Shown here in pieces: positions 10,595 through 17,774 of a stretch of DNA of 64,000 bases. The notes under the pieces are model-generated. The model made no database searches and was not told the origin of the DNA. It worked only from the letters and a program-made list of their open reading frames with translations. This DNA is from Corynebacterium wankanglinii (GTDB taxonomy: Bacteria; Actinomycetota; Actinomycetes; Mycobacteriales; Mycobacteriaceae). The first letter of the stretch is position 1. Every line of letters begins with the position of its first letter. The position numbers were made by a program, and so were the translations under genes. Location: assembly GCA_014490595.1 (NCBI GenBank), contig CP061031.1:1550001-1614000 (forward strand), given 5' to 3'.

Positions 10595-10647
10595 CCTGGC
10601 ACCGTGCTCGCCCCGCACCCTGTGAGAGGGACCGTCACTGAGCAGGC

Positions 10648-10676
10648 ATTATCCGGCGCGCGTAGTCAGCCCATAA
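10648..10676 (-). promoter_or_regulatory. Probable rpsB promoter
   Basis: On the minus strand GATAAT (10653-10648) is preceded after 17 bp by TTATGG (10676-10671). It would give a leader of roughly 115 nt. Confidence 0.45.
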
Positions 10677-10826
10677 AAGCTGCCGGTGCAACATTACCCG
10701 CTCACGGGCGCAAAACCTAATCTCAACTGCGGCTTTGTGTGGATACGCCACCAACCACCGACGAGTTATCCACAGATCCCGCTCACGCTCTCGTTCTTGG
10801 CCAGTATTCGTGCTGGGATCAAAAAC

Positions 10827-11366
10827 ATGCGCTTCTCGACGTTCCTTCGGTCCGCCCTTGCCGCCCTCGCCCTGTCCGCCTTTGATATCTCCCCCGCGGC
10901 CGCCTGGGTCGACCCATCTACGGGCTCCCGCCAGCCCTCCAGCGTGGGCCGGCCCGCCGATATCCCCCAGCAGAACTGGAAGCCCGGCCACCGTGGCGTC
11001 GATCTGCGGTTGCGCGTTGGGGACCCCGTGCTCGCGGCCGGCGACGGGGTCGTGGCTTTCGTCGGCTCGGTTGCCGGCACGCCCGTGGTGGCAGTCGACC
11101 ACGCCGGCGGCATCCGTACCACGTACCAACCAGTGCGCTCCGGCCTCAAACTCGGCGACGACGTGCTGGAGGGTCAGGACATCGGTGCCCTTGACCGTGC
11201 GCCGGCGGGTTTTTCCGGGTCGCATGTCGGTCTGCATTGGGGCGCTCTGATAGCAAAGGACACCTATATTGACCCGTTGACACTCTTGGAGCCGCCCCGG
11301 ATCCGGTTAAAGCCACTGGTTCCCGACGCTACGCCCGCGGATGCGCCTGGTCGTAGACGCGCTTAA
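10827..11366 (+). CDS. Secreted M23-family metallopeptidase
   Basis: This is a small exported peptidoglycan-type endopeptidase of 179 residues. The start MRFSTFLRSALAALALS at 10827 gives a signal peptide ending in AAA near residue 26. The zinc ligands of the lysostaphin-like fold are present: GHRGVD (H55, D59) and HVGLH. That pattern suggests an active enzyme rather than a degenerate LytM regulator. A basic tail ends the protein. The last 38 bp overlap the convergent xerC gene. I infer a cell wall role from the family; the substrate is unknown. Confidence 0.88.
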   Translation: MRFSTFLRSALAALALSAFDISPAAAWVDPSTGSRQPSSVGRPADIPQQNWKPGHRGVDLRLRVGDPVLAAGDGVVAFVGSVAGTPVVAVDHAGGIRTTYQPVRSGLKLGDDVLEGQDIGALDRAPAGFSGSHVGLHWGALIAKDTYIDPLTLLEPPRIRLKPLVPDATPADAPGRRRA

Positions 11367-12222
11367 GCCGCTGGGCGGAGACGTGTGTATAGATCTGCGT
11401 GGTCTGCAGGCTTGTGTGCCCGAGCATCTCCTGCACGACCCGCAGGTCGGCCCCACCTTCAAGCATGTGGGTTGCGGCGGTGTGGCGCAGCGTGTGCGGG
11501 CTCACGTGTTCCACTCCAGCGCGCTGCCCAGCGCGTTCCACCACACGGCGGACCTGCCGCTGGTCGATGCGTTTTCCTCGGGAGCCGACGAACACAGCGC
11601 GGGTATCTCCTGCCAGCTGATCGCGTCCGAGCTCGAGCCACTCGGCTACAGCGGCGGCAGCCTTGTCGCCGAAGGGGACGACGCGCTGCTTGTTGCCCTT
11701 TCCGGTCACGTGCGCCAACCCGCGCGCCAGATCCACGTCGCCGATGTCTAAGCCAGTGAGCTCGCCGACACGCATTCCGGTGGCGTAGAGCAGCTCCAGC
11801 ATGGCTCGGTCTCGCACGTCTTCGGCGCGGTGGCCGTCATCATCGGTGTCTGCCTCCACCAGTTCAGAGGCGCGCTCGCCTTTGACCACGGTAGGAAGGG
11901 CGCGGTTGATTTTCGGTGCTTTCAACCGCGCTGCCGCGTCGGTGTCGATATATCCCTGCCGGTAGGCCCAGGCAGAAAAGGCGCGGGCAGCTGCCGTCCT
12001 GCGCGCCAGGGTGGACCGGCTTTTGCCTGCGGTAAGCGCGTCGGCGAGCCACAGGCGCAGCGTGTCCAGCGTGAACTGATCAAAGGTGGCCGCGTACCCG
12101 TCCAGGCTCCGGAGGTCCGCGACGTATCCCTTTACCGTGTTCGGCGAGCGGCCCAGGACGAGCTCGGCGTAGTCGGCGAAGTCATCCACCGCCGCCTGCA
12201 ACTGTCCCAGCCGTTTACTCAT
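11329..12222 (-). CDS. xerC: Tyrosine recombinase XerC
   Basis: XerC resolves chromosome dimers at dif with XerD during division. The 297-residue product has an N-terminal SAM-like DNA-binding domain followed by the catalytic domain. GMRVGEL supplies the first Arg, HTLRHTAATH the His-x-x-Arg, LGHTSL the second His, and Tyr278 in TTQIYTH the nucleophile. TAGACT ends 8 bp before the ATG, suggesting a leaderless mRNA. dprA ends 11 bp upstream of the ATG. Confidence 0.93.
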   Translation of the reverse strand: MSKRLGQLQAAVDDFADYAELVLGRSPNTVKGYVADLRSLDGYAATFDQFTLDTLRLWLADALTAGKSRSTLARRTAAARAFSAWAYRQGYIDTDAAARLKAPKINRALPTVVKGERASELVEADTDDDGHRAEDVRDRAMLELLYATGMRVGELTGLDIGDVDLARGLAHVTGKGNKQRVVPFGDKAAAAVAEWLELGRDQLAGDTRAVFVGSRGKRIDQRQVRRVVERAGQRAGVEHVSPHTLRHTAATHMLEGGADLRVVQEMLGHTSLQTTQIYTHVSAQRLKRVYDQAHPRA

Positions 12223-12230
12223 GCCCCGGG

Positions 12231-12236
12231 AGTCTA
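12231..12236 (-). promoter_or_regulatory. -10 hexamer for a leaderless xerC mRNA
   Basis: On the minus strand TAGACT ends 8 bp before the xerC ATG. It overlaps the dprA 3' end. Confidence 0.5.
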
Positions 12237-13421
12237 CTCCCCTCCCTCTTCCGGCTGCTCCGCTCTGGACCAGAGGCGCCGGTCTCGTTCGACCATTCCC
12301 CGCTTGGACAGATCCATGAGGAGGTGCACGGTGAGTGCGATGGAGAGGCCGGAATCTGCGGCGATTTCTTCCGCTTCCCGGCCCCGCCGGCCGGCGGGCG
12401 GGAGTGCGTCATAGACTCGCAGCTCGTTGCGGGACAGCTTTTGGGTCATCGTGGGTGGGAACTGCATCTCCATCTGCTCCTCGGCGTCGAACTCGCCGAT
12501 TGCGCTGAGTTGTTCGTGGATTTGCCCCGCGTTGAGCACCAACTGCGCCTCGTGCCGCTGAATGGCCAAGTTGGCGCCGAGGGACTGCGCGTCTGTGATT
12601 GGCCCCGGCACCGCCATCGCCCGCCGGTTGAAGGCGTTGACCCATTTCAGAGTGTTGAGCGCACCAGATCGAAACGGCGCCTCAACCAGAACTGTTCCTA
12701 AGGTGAGCGCCGCCACGAGGCGGTTTCGCGTGAGGAAGCGGTGCCTGTCGGGCGAGATCCCTGGCGGATACTCCGTGACAATCGAGCCACCGCGTGCCAC
12801 TACCCGCTCAAACAGTGGTTTGTTCGATCGCGGGTAGTGCTCGCCCGGCCCGCACGCCGCGACCACGATGGTTGGCGTCTGCACGTCGAGGGCCGTCTGA
12901 TGGGCGACAGTATCAATGCCCAGCGCCCCACCTGACACGATGGTGTACTTGTGCCCGCCTAGCCCGGCCACGAGGTCCTTTGTGGCCATGTGACCGTACT
13001 TCGTCGCGTGGCGCGTGCCTACCACGCCGACGGAATGAGCAAACAGTCCCGCGAGGTTGGTGTTGCCCTGCACCCACAACGCGTGCGGGGCGATCCCGTC
13101 CGGCTGGGGGCTGGCCTTGTTGGCCGCCCCGGTTTGTTGGCACCCGAAGGAGCGCTGCATTGCCTCAGCCGGCCACTGCGGTGAGTCCGGGGTGAGCAGC
13201 GTGTAGCCAAGGTCCGCGGCGCGTTCGAGGTCTTCGGCCGGGCGATCCCAGGTGTACCGGCTTTCGGTTTGACCGAGGAGCCCGCCCACCCAGGAGGCGC
13301 GGGTACGCACTGCGTGGGCGATTTCATCGGCCGTCCTCCCAACCGCCAAAAGCGCCTGGATGTGGTGCGACGGGCCCTCCACTACTCGGCTGAGGTATGC
13401 CCACGATTCCTGCGAAGACAT
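12234..13421 (-). CDS. dprA: DNA-processing protein DprA
   Basis: DprA loads RecA on incoming single-stranded DNA during transformation. The product is 395 residues. An N-terminal helical region is followed by the Rossmann-like DprA domain (VGVVGTRHATKYG, VSGGALGIDTVAH, FLTRNRLVAAL). A C-terminal winged-helix segment runs from about residue 330. The ATG directly abuts the comM stop. The dprA-comM-yraN arrangement is typical of actinobacteria. A role in natural transformation has not been shown for most corynebacteria. Confidence 0.93.
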   Translation of the reverse strand: MSSQESWAYLSRVVEGPSHHIQALLAVGRTADEIAHAVRTRASWVGGLLGQTESRYTWDRPAEDLERAADLGYTLLTPDSPQWPAEAMQRSFGCQQTGAANKASPQPDGIAPHALWVQGNTNLAGLFAHSVGVVGTRHATKYGHMATKDLVAGLGGHKYTIVSGGALGIDTVAHQTALDVQTPTIVVAACGPGEHYPRSNKPLFERVVARGGSIVTEYPPGISPDRHRFLTRNRLVAALTLGTVLVEAPFRSGALNTLKWVNAFNRRAMAVPGPITDAQSLGANLAIQRHEAQLVLNAGQIHEQLSAIGEFDAEEQMEMQFPPTMTQKLSRNELRVYDALPPAGRRGREAEEIAADSGLSIALTVHLLMDLSKRGMVERDRRLWSRAEQPEEGGE

Positions 13422-14945
13422 CTACACCGCCTCCTGCAATGGGGACTCGCGCATTTCTACAGCGCGGTATGCGTGGTCGATGTCCGGCTGCTCTGCCTGA
13501 TCCAAATCCGCTAAGGTCCAGGCAACTTTCAGGCACTTGTCCACCCCGCGTTGGGTAATCGCCCCGTCCGACAAGCGCGATTCCAGCAACGCCATCGCCG
13601 ATTCTCGCGCGGGAAAGTCCCGCCGGATCACCGTGGCCGGCACCCGCCCATTGACGGACTCTGCAATGCCCGCCCGCGCCCAGCGGGTGGCCGCGCGCTC
13701 CCGGGCCGCAGCCACCCTCTCTGCGATAACACTCGACGGCTCGGCGTCCATGGGACTGAGCACAGCGGATTCGCCCGAGGTGGTGATAAACACGTCCAAA
13801 CGGTCCCGCAGCGGGCCCGAAACATTGCTCAAGTGCCGCGCACGCTGCGGCGACTTACACGTGCACTGTCCTTTCACCCGTTGGCAGGCGCACGGGTTTG
13901 CGGCCAGCACGAGCTGGAAATCAGCGGGGTACACAACCTCCCGTTGCGCGCGGGTGAGCCGCACTTCCCGTTTCTCCAGCGGGATGCGCAGTGCATCGAG
14001 CACGTGGGCGTGGATCTCAGACGCCTCGTCCAGGAAAAGCACACCGCGGTGGGCTTGGCTCACCGCACCCGGAGTCGGAATGCCGCTGCCCCCGCCAATG
14101 AGCGCGACGCGTGTCAACGACGGGTGCGGGGCGACAAACGGCCGCGTCTGAACCACCGCGCCGCCCGAGATTCCCGCCGCGGAGTGGATAGCGGTTACCT
14201 CGACAGTCTCCGCGATCTCCATTGCAGGCAAGATTGACGGCAGGCGCTCTGCCAGCATCGATTTCCCAGATCCCGGCGGGCCAATCATCATCACGTGGTG
14301 CCCTCCCGCCGCAGCGACCTCGAGCGCCTCCCGCTCCTGCGACATACCGGCGAGATCGCGAAAGTCCGGGGCCACCGGTTTACGCACCGGTTCCGCGGGT
14401 GCGGCTGCCGGCTCGAGATCGGCCTCCCCGGTCACCCACCTACACACATCGGCCAGGGAATCAGCCACCAAAATATCCTTGCGTCCCAACAATGCCGCCT
14501 CGGCGGCGTTAGCCCGGGGCACAACGGCGGCTTCGACGGCGGGCTCGGGGCCGTTGAGCGTTGCGAGCAACATCGGCAGCACGCCTTCGGCTCGTCGTAA
14601 AGCACCGTCTAATGCAAGCTCCCCGCAGAACATGGTGGCCCTCAACCGACGCTCCACGCGCGGGTCGAGGCTGCCCAGCACAGCGAGGGCAATGGGCAGA
14701 TCAAAGTGCGAACCCGCCTTCGGCACATGCGCCGGCGACAACGACACCATGATCTTGGTGCGCGGCCAGGGCAGTGCCGAATTGGAAATTGCGGTGCGAA
14801 TCCGCTCCCGCGACTCTTTTACCGCCGCGTCGCCCAACCCGACAATGTGCATGCCGGGCAGACCTGCCCCCACGTTCGCCTCCACGGTGACAAGACGCGC
14901 GGCGACACCCTCGACGGTCGCGCTGATCGTGCTAGCAAGCGCCAT
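13422..14945 (-). CDS. comM: YifB/ComM family Mg-chelatase-like AAA+ ATPase
   Basis: ComM-type helicases promote branch migration when transformed DNA is integrated. The 507-residue protein has an N-terminal Lon-like domain (VEANVGAGLPGMHIVG). An AAA+ domain carries Walker A GPPGSGKS and Walker B LFLDEASE, and a C-terminal Mg-chelatase-type domain follows. Four cysteines (CACQRVKGQCTC) form a likely zinc knuckle. The start at 14945 matches homologues beginning MALAST. The first 14 bp overlap the yraN stop, indicating translational coupling. Confidence 0.93.
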   Translation of the reverse strand: MALASTISATVEGVAARLVTVEANVGAGLPGMHIVGLGDAAVKESRERIRTAISNSALPWPRTKIMVSLSPAHVPKAGSHFDLPIALAVLGSLDPRVERRLRATMFCGELALDGALRRAEGVLPMLLATLNGPEPAVEAAVVPRANAAEAALLGRKDILVADSLADVCRWVTGEADLEPAAAPAEPVRKPVAPDFRDLAGMSQEREALEVAAAGGHHVMMIGPPGSGKSMLAERLPSILPAMEIAETVEVTAIHSAAGISGGAVVQTRPFVAPHPSLTRVALIGGGSGIPTPGAVSQAHRGVLFLDEASEIHAHVLDALRIPLEKREVRLTRAQREVVYPADFQLVLAANPCACQRVKGQCTCKSPQRARHLSNVSGPLRDRLDVFITTSGESAVLSPMDAEPSSVIAERVAAARERAATRWARAGIAESVNGRVPATVIRRDFPARESAMALLESRLSDGAITQRGVDKCLKVAWTLADLDQAEQPDIDHAYRAVEMRESPLQEAV

Positions 14946-15312
14946 CTTCGACCCCCGGGAAGCGACGGAGGATGTAGTCCTCTCCGTCGAAGACGACCTC
15001 AACAACGTCGAAGCGAAGGGGGCGGAACTCCCCCGCACTCCGCTCCTCCATCCACTGGGCCGCGCAACCGCGCATGGTGTTGAGCTTCTTCGCGGTGACA
15101 GCCTCGGCCGCACCAAATGCGTTGCCGCGGCGAGACTTCACCTCGACGAAGACGATAGTTCCATCCTCATCCTCGACGACAGCGTCAATCTCGCCCGCCC
15201 GCATGCGCTGCCGGTGGCCGAGCAGCCTGTACCCCTCGTCCTCGTACCACCGGATGGCGGCTTTCTCCCCCGCCCTCCCCAGCTCGTACTGGGCCTGATA
15301 ATCCACCTGCAC
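14932..15312 (-). CDS. YraN family (UPF0102) nuclease-like protein
   Basis: This is a 126-residue protein with the restriction-endonuclease-like core of the UPF0102 family. GEIDAVV and FVEVKSRRG give the Asp/Glu-x-Lys type site. The function is not established; the family usually lies beside comM and rnhB, as here. The GTG start at 15312 is preceded by GGGGAGG. It follows the DUF2469 gene across 97 bp in which I see no further gene. Confidence 0.9.
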   Translation of the reverse strand: MQVDYQAQYELGRAGEKAAIRWYEDEGYRLLGHRQRMRAGEIDAVVEDEDGTIVFVEVKSRRGNAFGAAEAVTAKKLNTMRGCAAQWMEERSAGEFRPLRFDVVEVVFDGEDYILRRFPGVEDGAC

Positions 15313-15409
15313 GGTTCCTCCCCATCTCTCGGAAAATCACAAACTGACTTCCCATAAGACGGAAGGAATGGCGCCGCGGTTCCCTCGGCCGCCCTTTTCG
15401 CGTCAGGCG

Positions 15410-15715
15410 CTACTCCGGGAAGGTCAACTCGGGCTTGTCCAGCTCTTCGATATTGACGTCCTTGTACGTAATAACGCGCACGTACCGCACGAAGCGGACT
15501 GCGCGATACATGTCCCACACCCAAGCGTCTGACATGAGCACCTCGTAGTACACATCGCCGCCCTCGGTATGCGGGATGAGCTTGACGCCGTTGGCCAGGT
15601 AGAAACGGCGCTCAGTCTCCACAACGTAGGAGAACTGGCTGGCCACGTCGCGGTATTCGCGGTAGAGGGAAAGCTCGACGTCTGCCTCGTAGTTGTCAAG
15701 ATCCTCTGCGCTCAT
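15410..15715 (-). CDS. DUF2469 family protein
   Basis: This is a 101-residue acidic protein of the conserved actinobacterial DUF2469 family; its function is unknown. It starts MSAEDLDNYEADVELSLYRE and contains YVVETERRFYLAN and VWDMYR, typical of the family. The ATG at 15715 overlaps the rnhB stop in an ATGA arrangement, which fixes the start. No signal peptide or membrane helix is seen. The constant pairing with rnhB suggests co-expression. Confidence 0.93.
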   Translation of the reverse strand: MSAEDLDNYEADVELSLYREYRDVASQFSYVVETERRFYLANGVKLIPHTEGGDVYYEVLMSDAWVWDMYRAVRFVRYVRVITYKDVNIEELDKPELTFPE

Positions 15716-16368
15716 GCGTGCCCCTTCATGCAAGACTGCCTGTAGAACTCGTCAGCTTCCCTGACGTTCGCATAACTATAACGGTGCTCCGCGCTCGCAC
15801 CGTGGCGGCGCACCGCGTCCATATGCGCCTTCGTGGAGTAGCCTTTGTGGCCCTCTAACCCGTACTGGGGAAACCGCTTCGCCATGTCGCACACCAGCCT
15901 GTCGCGGCTTACTTTCGCGAGCACACTGGCCGCGGCGATGCATCGTGCGGTGTAGTCCCCGCCCACCACCGGGAGCTGTGGTGAGACGAGACCGGGGATA
16001 CGGAACGCGTCGACAAGCACGTAGCCCGGGCGCAGGGACAATCCGGCGATAGCGCGACGCGCACCGTCGATATTGGCGTGCTGGATGCCACGCCGGTCGA
16101 TCTCTGCCGCCGGGATGTGCACAACCGAGTACGCGAGCGCGGTGTTGACCACAGCGTCGAAGAGCACATCACGCTTTCGAGCGGTGAGCTGCTTTGAGTC
16201 CGTCACCCCCTCCAGCGCAGGGTGCGGCCTAGTAGGTAGGACGCACGCAGCGATGGTGATGGGGCCGAAGCACGCGCCGCGGCCGGCCTCGTCCACACCG
16301 GCGACTGGCCCGAGACCGGCCTTGTCCAGCGCGACCTCGTAGGTGCGCAGCTGCTTGAGGCGGCGCAC
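15712..16368 (-). CDS. rnhB: Ribonuclease HII
   Basis: RNase HII removes ribonucleotides from DNA and RNA primers. The product is 218 residues. The catalytic motif GVDEAGRG places Asp26 and Glu27. The third acidic residue lies in YVLVDAF, and SVLAKVSRDRLV is also conserved. The start is GTG at 16368, which overlaps nothing and follows the lepB stop by 4 bp. It is probably transcribed with lepB and the DUF2469 gene. Confidence 0.95.
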   Translation of the reverse strand: MRRLKQLRTYEVALDKAGLGPVAGVDEAGRGACFGPITIAACVLPTRPHPALEGVTDSKQLTARKRDVLFDAVVNTALAYSVVHIPAAEIDRRGIQHANIDGARRAIAGLSLRPGYVLVDAFRIPGLVSPQLPVVGGDYTARCIAAASVLAKVSRDRLVCDMAKRFPQYGLEGHKGYSTKAHMDAVRRHGASAEHRYSYANVREADEFYRQSCMKGHA

Positions 16369-16372
16369 CTAG

Positions 16373-17212
16373 CTACTGCTGGATGTCCGGGTCGCCGACA
16401 CCCTGCATGCGGTTGACCGGGAAGACTACGGCCTTGACCTTGCCACGGATGTTCTCCTCCGGGATGGTGCCCTGGTACTGATCGCCCATATGCGCACGCG
16501 AGTCAAGCGAGTTGGTGCGGTTATCGCCCATCATGAAGTAGTTGCCCTCCGGCACCGTCACCGGCCCGAAGTAGGGGCCGCCGCATGCGTCTGACCCAGT
16601 GGCCTGATCCACCGGGTAGAAGTTCGGCTGCAGGGTGTAGGACTGGTCGATGGGTTTGCCGTCGACCATGATCGCTGGGTCTCCCGCCTGGCAGGACACG
16701 GTCTGGCCACCGGTAGCCACGATGCGCTTGACCAGCGTGTTTTCGTCCTTAGGCACCAGGCCCACCCAAGAGCCGACCTCCTGCATACCCCGCACTACCG
16801 GGTTGGAGGAGCGGTTGGAATCGAAGCCCGTGTTCCATGAGTCCGTGCCGGCGAAGACAATCACGTCGCCCGGCTCCGGATCGGAGAAGTAGTAGCTGAC
16901 CTTCTCCACGAAGATGCGGTCGCCGGAGCCGTTTTCACCGTGCAGCGTGGGCTCCATGGAGGCCGACGGAATGACGTAGAGGCGGCCGATGAACGTCTGG
17001 ATCACAAACATGATCAACAGCGTCAACACCACCACAACGGGGATTTCGACGTACCAGGGAAGTTCCTTCTTCTCCTCCGCCGTAGCCGGGGCCACCTCGT
17101 AGGCGGACGCGGGGCGCGGGCTCGAGTGCCCCTCCGCCTGCGCGTACGGGTTGTGGGGCTGTGCAGGCCGGCTCTGGTGAGTCCCGCCTGCGGGTCCGTT
17201 CACATTCGTCAC
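16373..17212 (-). CDS. lepB: Signal peptidase I
   Basis: LepB cleaves signal peptides at the outer face of the membrane. The 279-residue protein has a Pro/Ser-rich cytoplasmic N-terminus and one membrane helix (VVVVLTLLIMFVIQTF). The catalytic Ser is in PSASMEPT and the catalytic Lys in LVKRIVATGG. MMGDNR and DSRAHMG are the remaining signature boxes. I chose GTG 17212 because TAACGT ends 7 bp before it, fitting a leaderless mRNA. A TTG 36 bp upstream is the alternative. Confidence 0.93.
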   Translation of the reverse strand: MTNVNGPAGGTHQSRPAQPHNPYAQAEGHSSPRPASAYEVAPATAEEKKELPWYVEIPVVVVLTLLIMFVIQTFIGRLYVIPSASMEPTLHGENGSGDRIFVEKVSYYFSDPEPGDVIVFAGTDSWNTGFDSNRSSNPVVRGMQEVGSWVGLVPKDENTLVKRIVATGGQTVSCQAGDPAIMVDGKPIDQSYTLQPNFYPVDQATGSDACGGPYFGPVTVPEGNYFMMGDNRTNSLDSRAHMGDQYQGTIPEENIRGKVKAVVFPVNRMQGVGDPDIQQ

Positions 17213-17219
17213 CCGGGAT

Positions 17220-17225
17220 ACGTTA
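17220..17225 (-). promoter_or_regulatory. -10 hexamer for a leaderless lepB mRNA
   Basis: On the minus strand TAACGT ends 7 bp before GTG 17212. Confidence 0.45.
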
Positions 17226-17265
17226 GCACCGCCCCCGAGACACCCCAATACGACGCGATACGCAA

Positions 17266-17299
17266 CGTGCCCCGGCCGAGCTGACTCGGACGGGGCACG
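17266..17299 (-). terminator. Terminator-like hairpin after rplS
   Basis: A strong stem CGTGCCCCG/CGGGGCACG has an inner CCGAG/CTCGG pairing. It begins 15 bp after the rplS stop. The following T-run is weak. Confidence 0.6.
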
Positions 17300-17313
17300 T
17301 AAGCACGCTGGGA

Positions 17314-17661
17314 CTAGCGGCGCTCCTTGATGCGGGCAGCCTTGCCACGCAGTTCGCGCATGTAGTACAGCTTGGCGCGGCGGACGTCACCCTTGCGGAC
17401 AACCTCGATCTTCTCCAGGTTCGGGGAGTGCACCGGGAACGTGCGCTCAACACCGATGCCGAACGAAACCTTGCGCACGGTGAAGGTCTCGCGGATGCCT
17501 GCGCCCTGGCGGCGCACAACAAAGCCGGTGAAGACCTGGGTACGAGTCACAGAACCCTCAATCACCTTGACGTGCACGTCGAGGGTGTCACCCGGGCGGA
17601 AGTCGGGGATGTCGTCGCGCAGCTGACCTGCGTCGACAAGATCAATGATGCCGTTGCTCAT
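17314..17661 (-). CDS. rplS: 50S ribosomal protein L19
   Basis: L19 sits at the interface of the 30S and 50S subunits. The product is 115 residues, the standard length. Conserved stretches are [36 protein letters not shown] and [26 protein letters not shown] lies 8 bp before the ATG. It is a single-gene unit bounded by a hairpin downstream and a 113-bp gap upstream. Confidence 0.97.
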   Translation of the reverse strand: MSNGIIDLVDAGQLRDDIPDFRPGDTLDVHVKVIEGSVTRTQVFTGFVVRRQGAGIRETFTVRKVSFGIGVERTFPVHSPNLEKIEVVRKGDVRRAKLYYMRELRGKAARIKERR

Positions 17662-17774
17662 GAAAGCAATCCTTTACGTGTTCGGACAGAGGACCCTGGC
17701 GGCACTTCCCCTCTGGGGCGCTCGGCCGGTTCATGTCGATTACAAGAACCTGGAAGATGTTACATACGCGCCGG

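Larger units (their letters stand above)
10525..10826. other. 302-bp divergent intergenic region between rpsB and the M23 peptidase gene
   Basis: It holds the rpsB leader and promoter. It also has two sites like DnaA boxes: a perfect TTATCCACA at 10766-10774 and an inverted TGTGGATAC at 10738-10746. I see no coding sequence or RNA gene. Confidence 0.6.

Noticed and set aside
10738..10774. Replication origin
   Set aside because: There are only two DnaA-like boxes and no AT-rich unwinding element, dnaA, dnaN or rpmH nearby.
14945..15116. Longer N-terminus for comM
   Set aside because: The extra 57 residues are Arg/Ser-rich and lie over the yraN gene. Homologues begin at MALAST.
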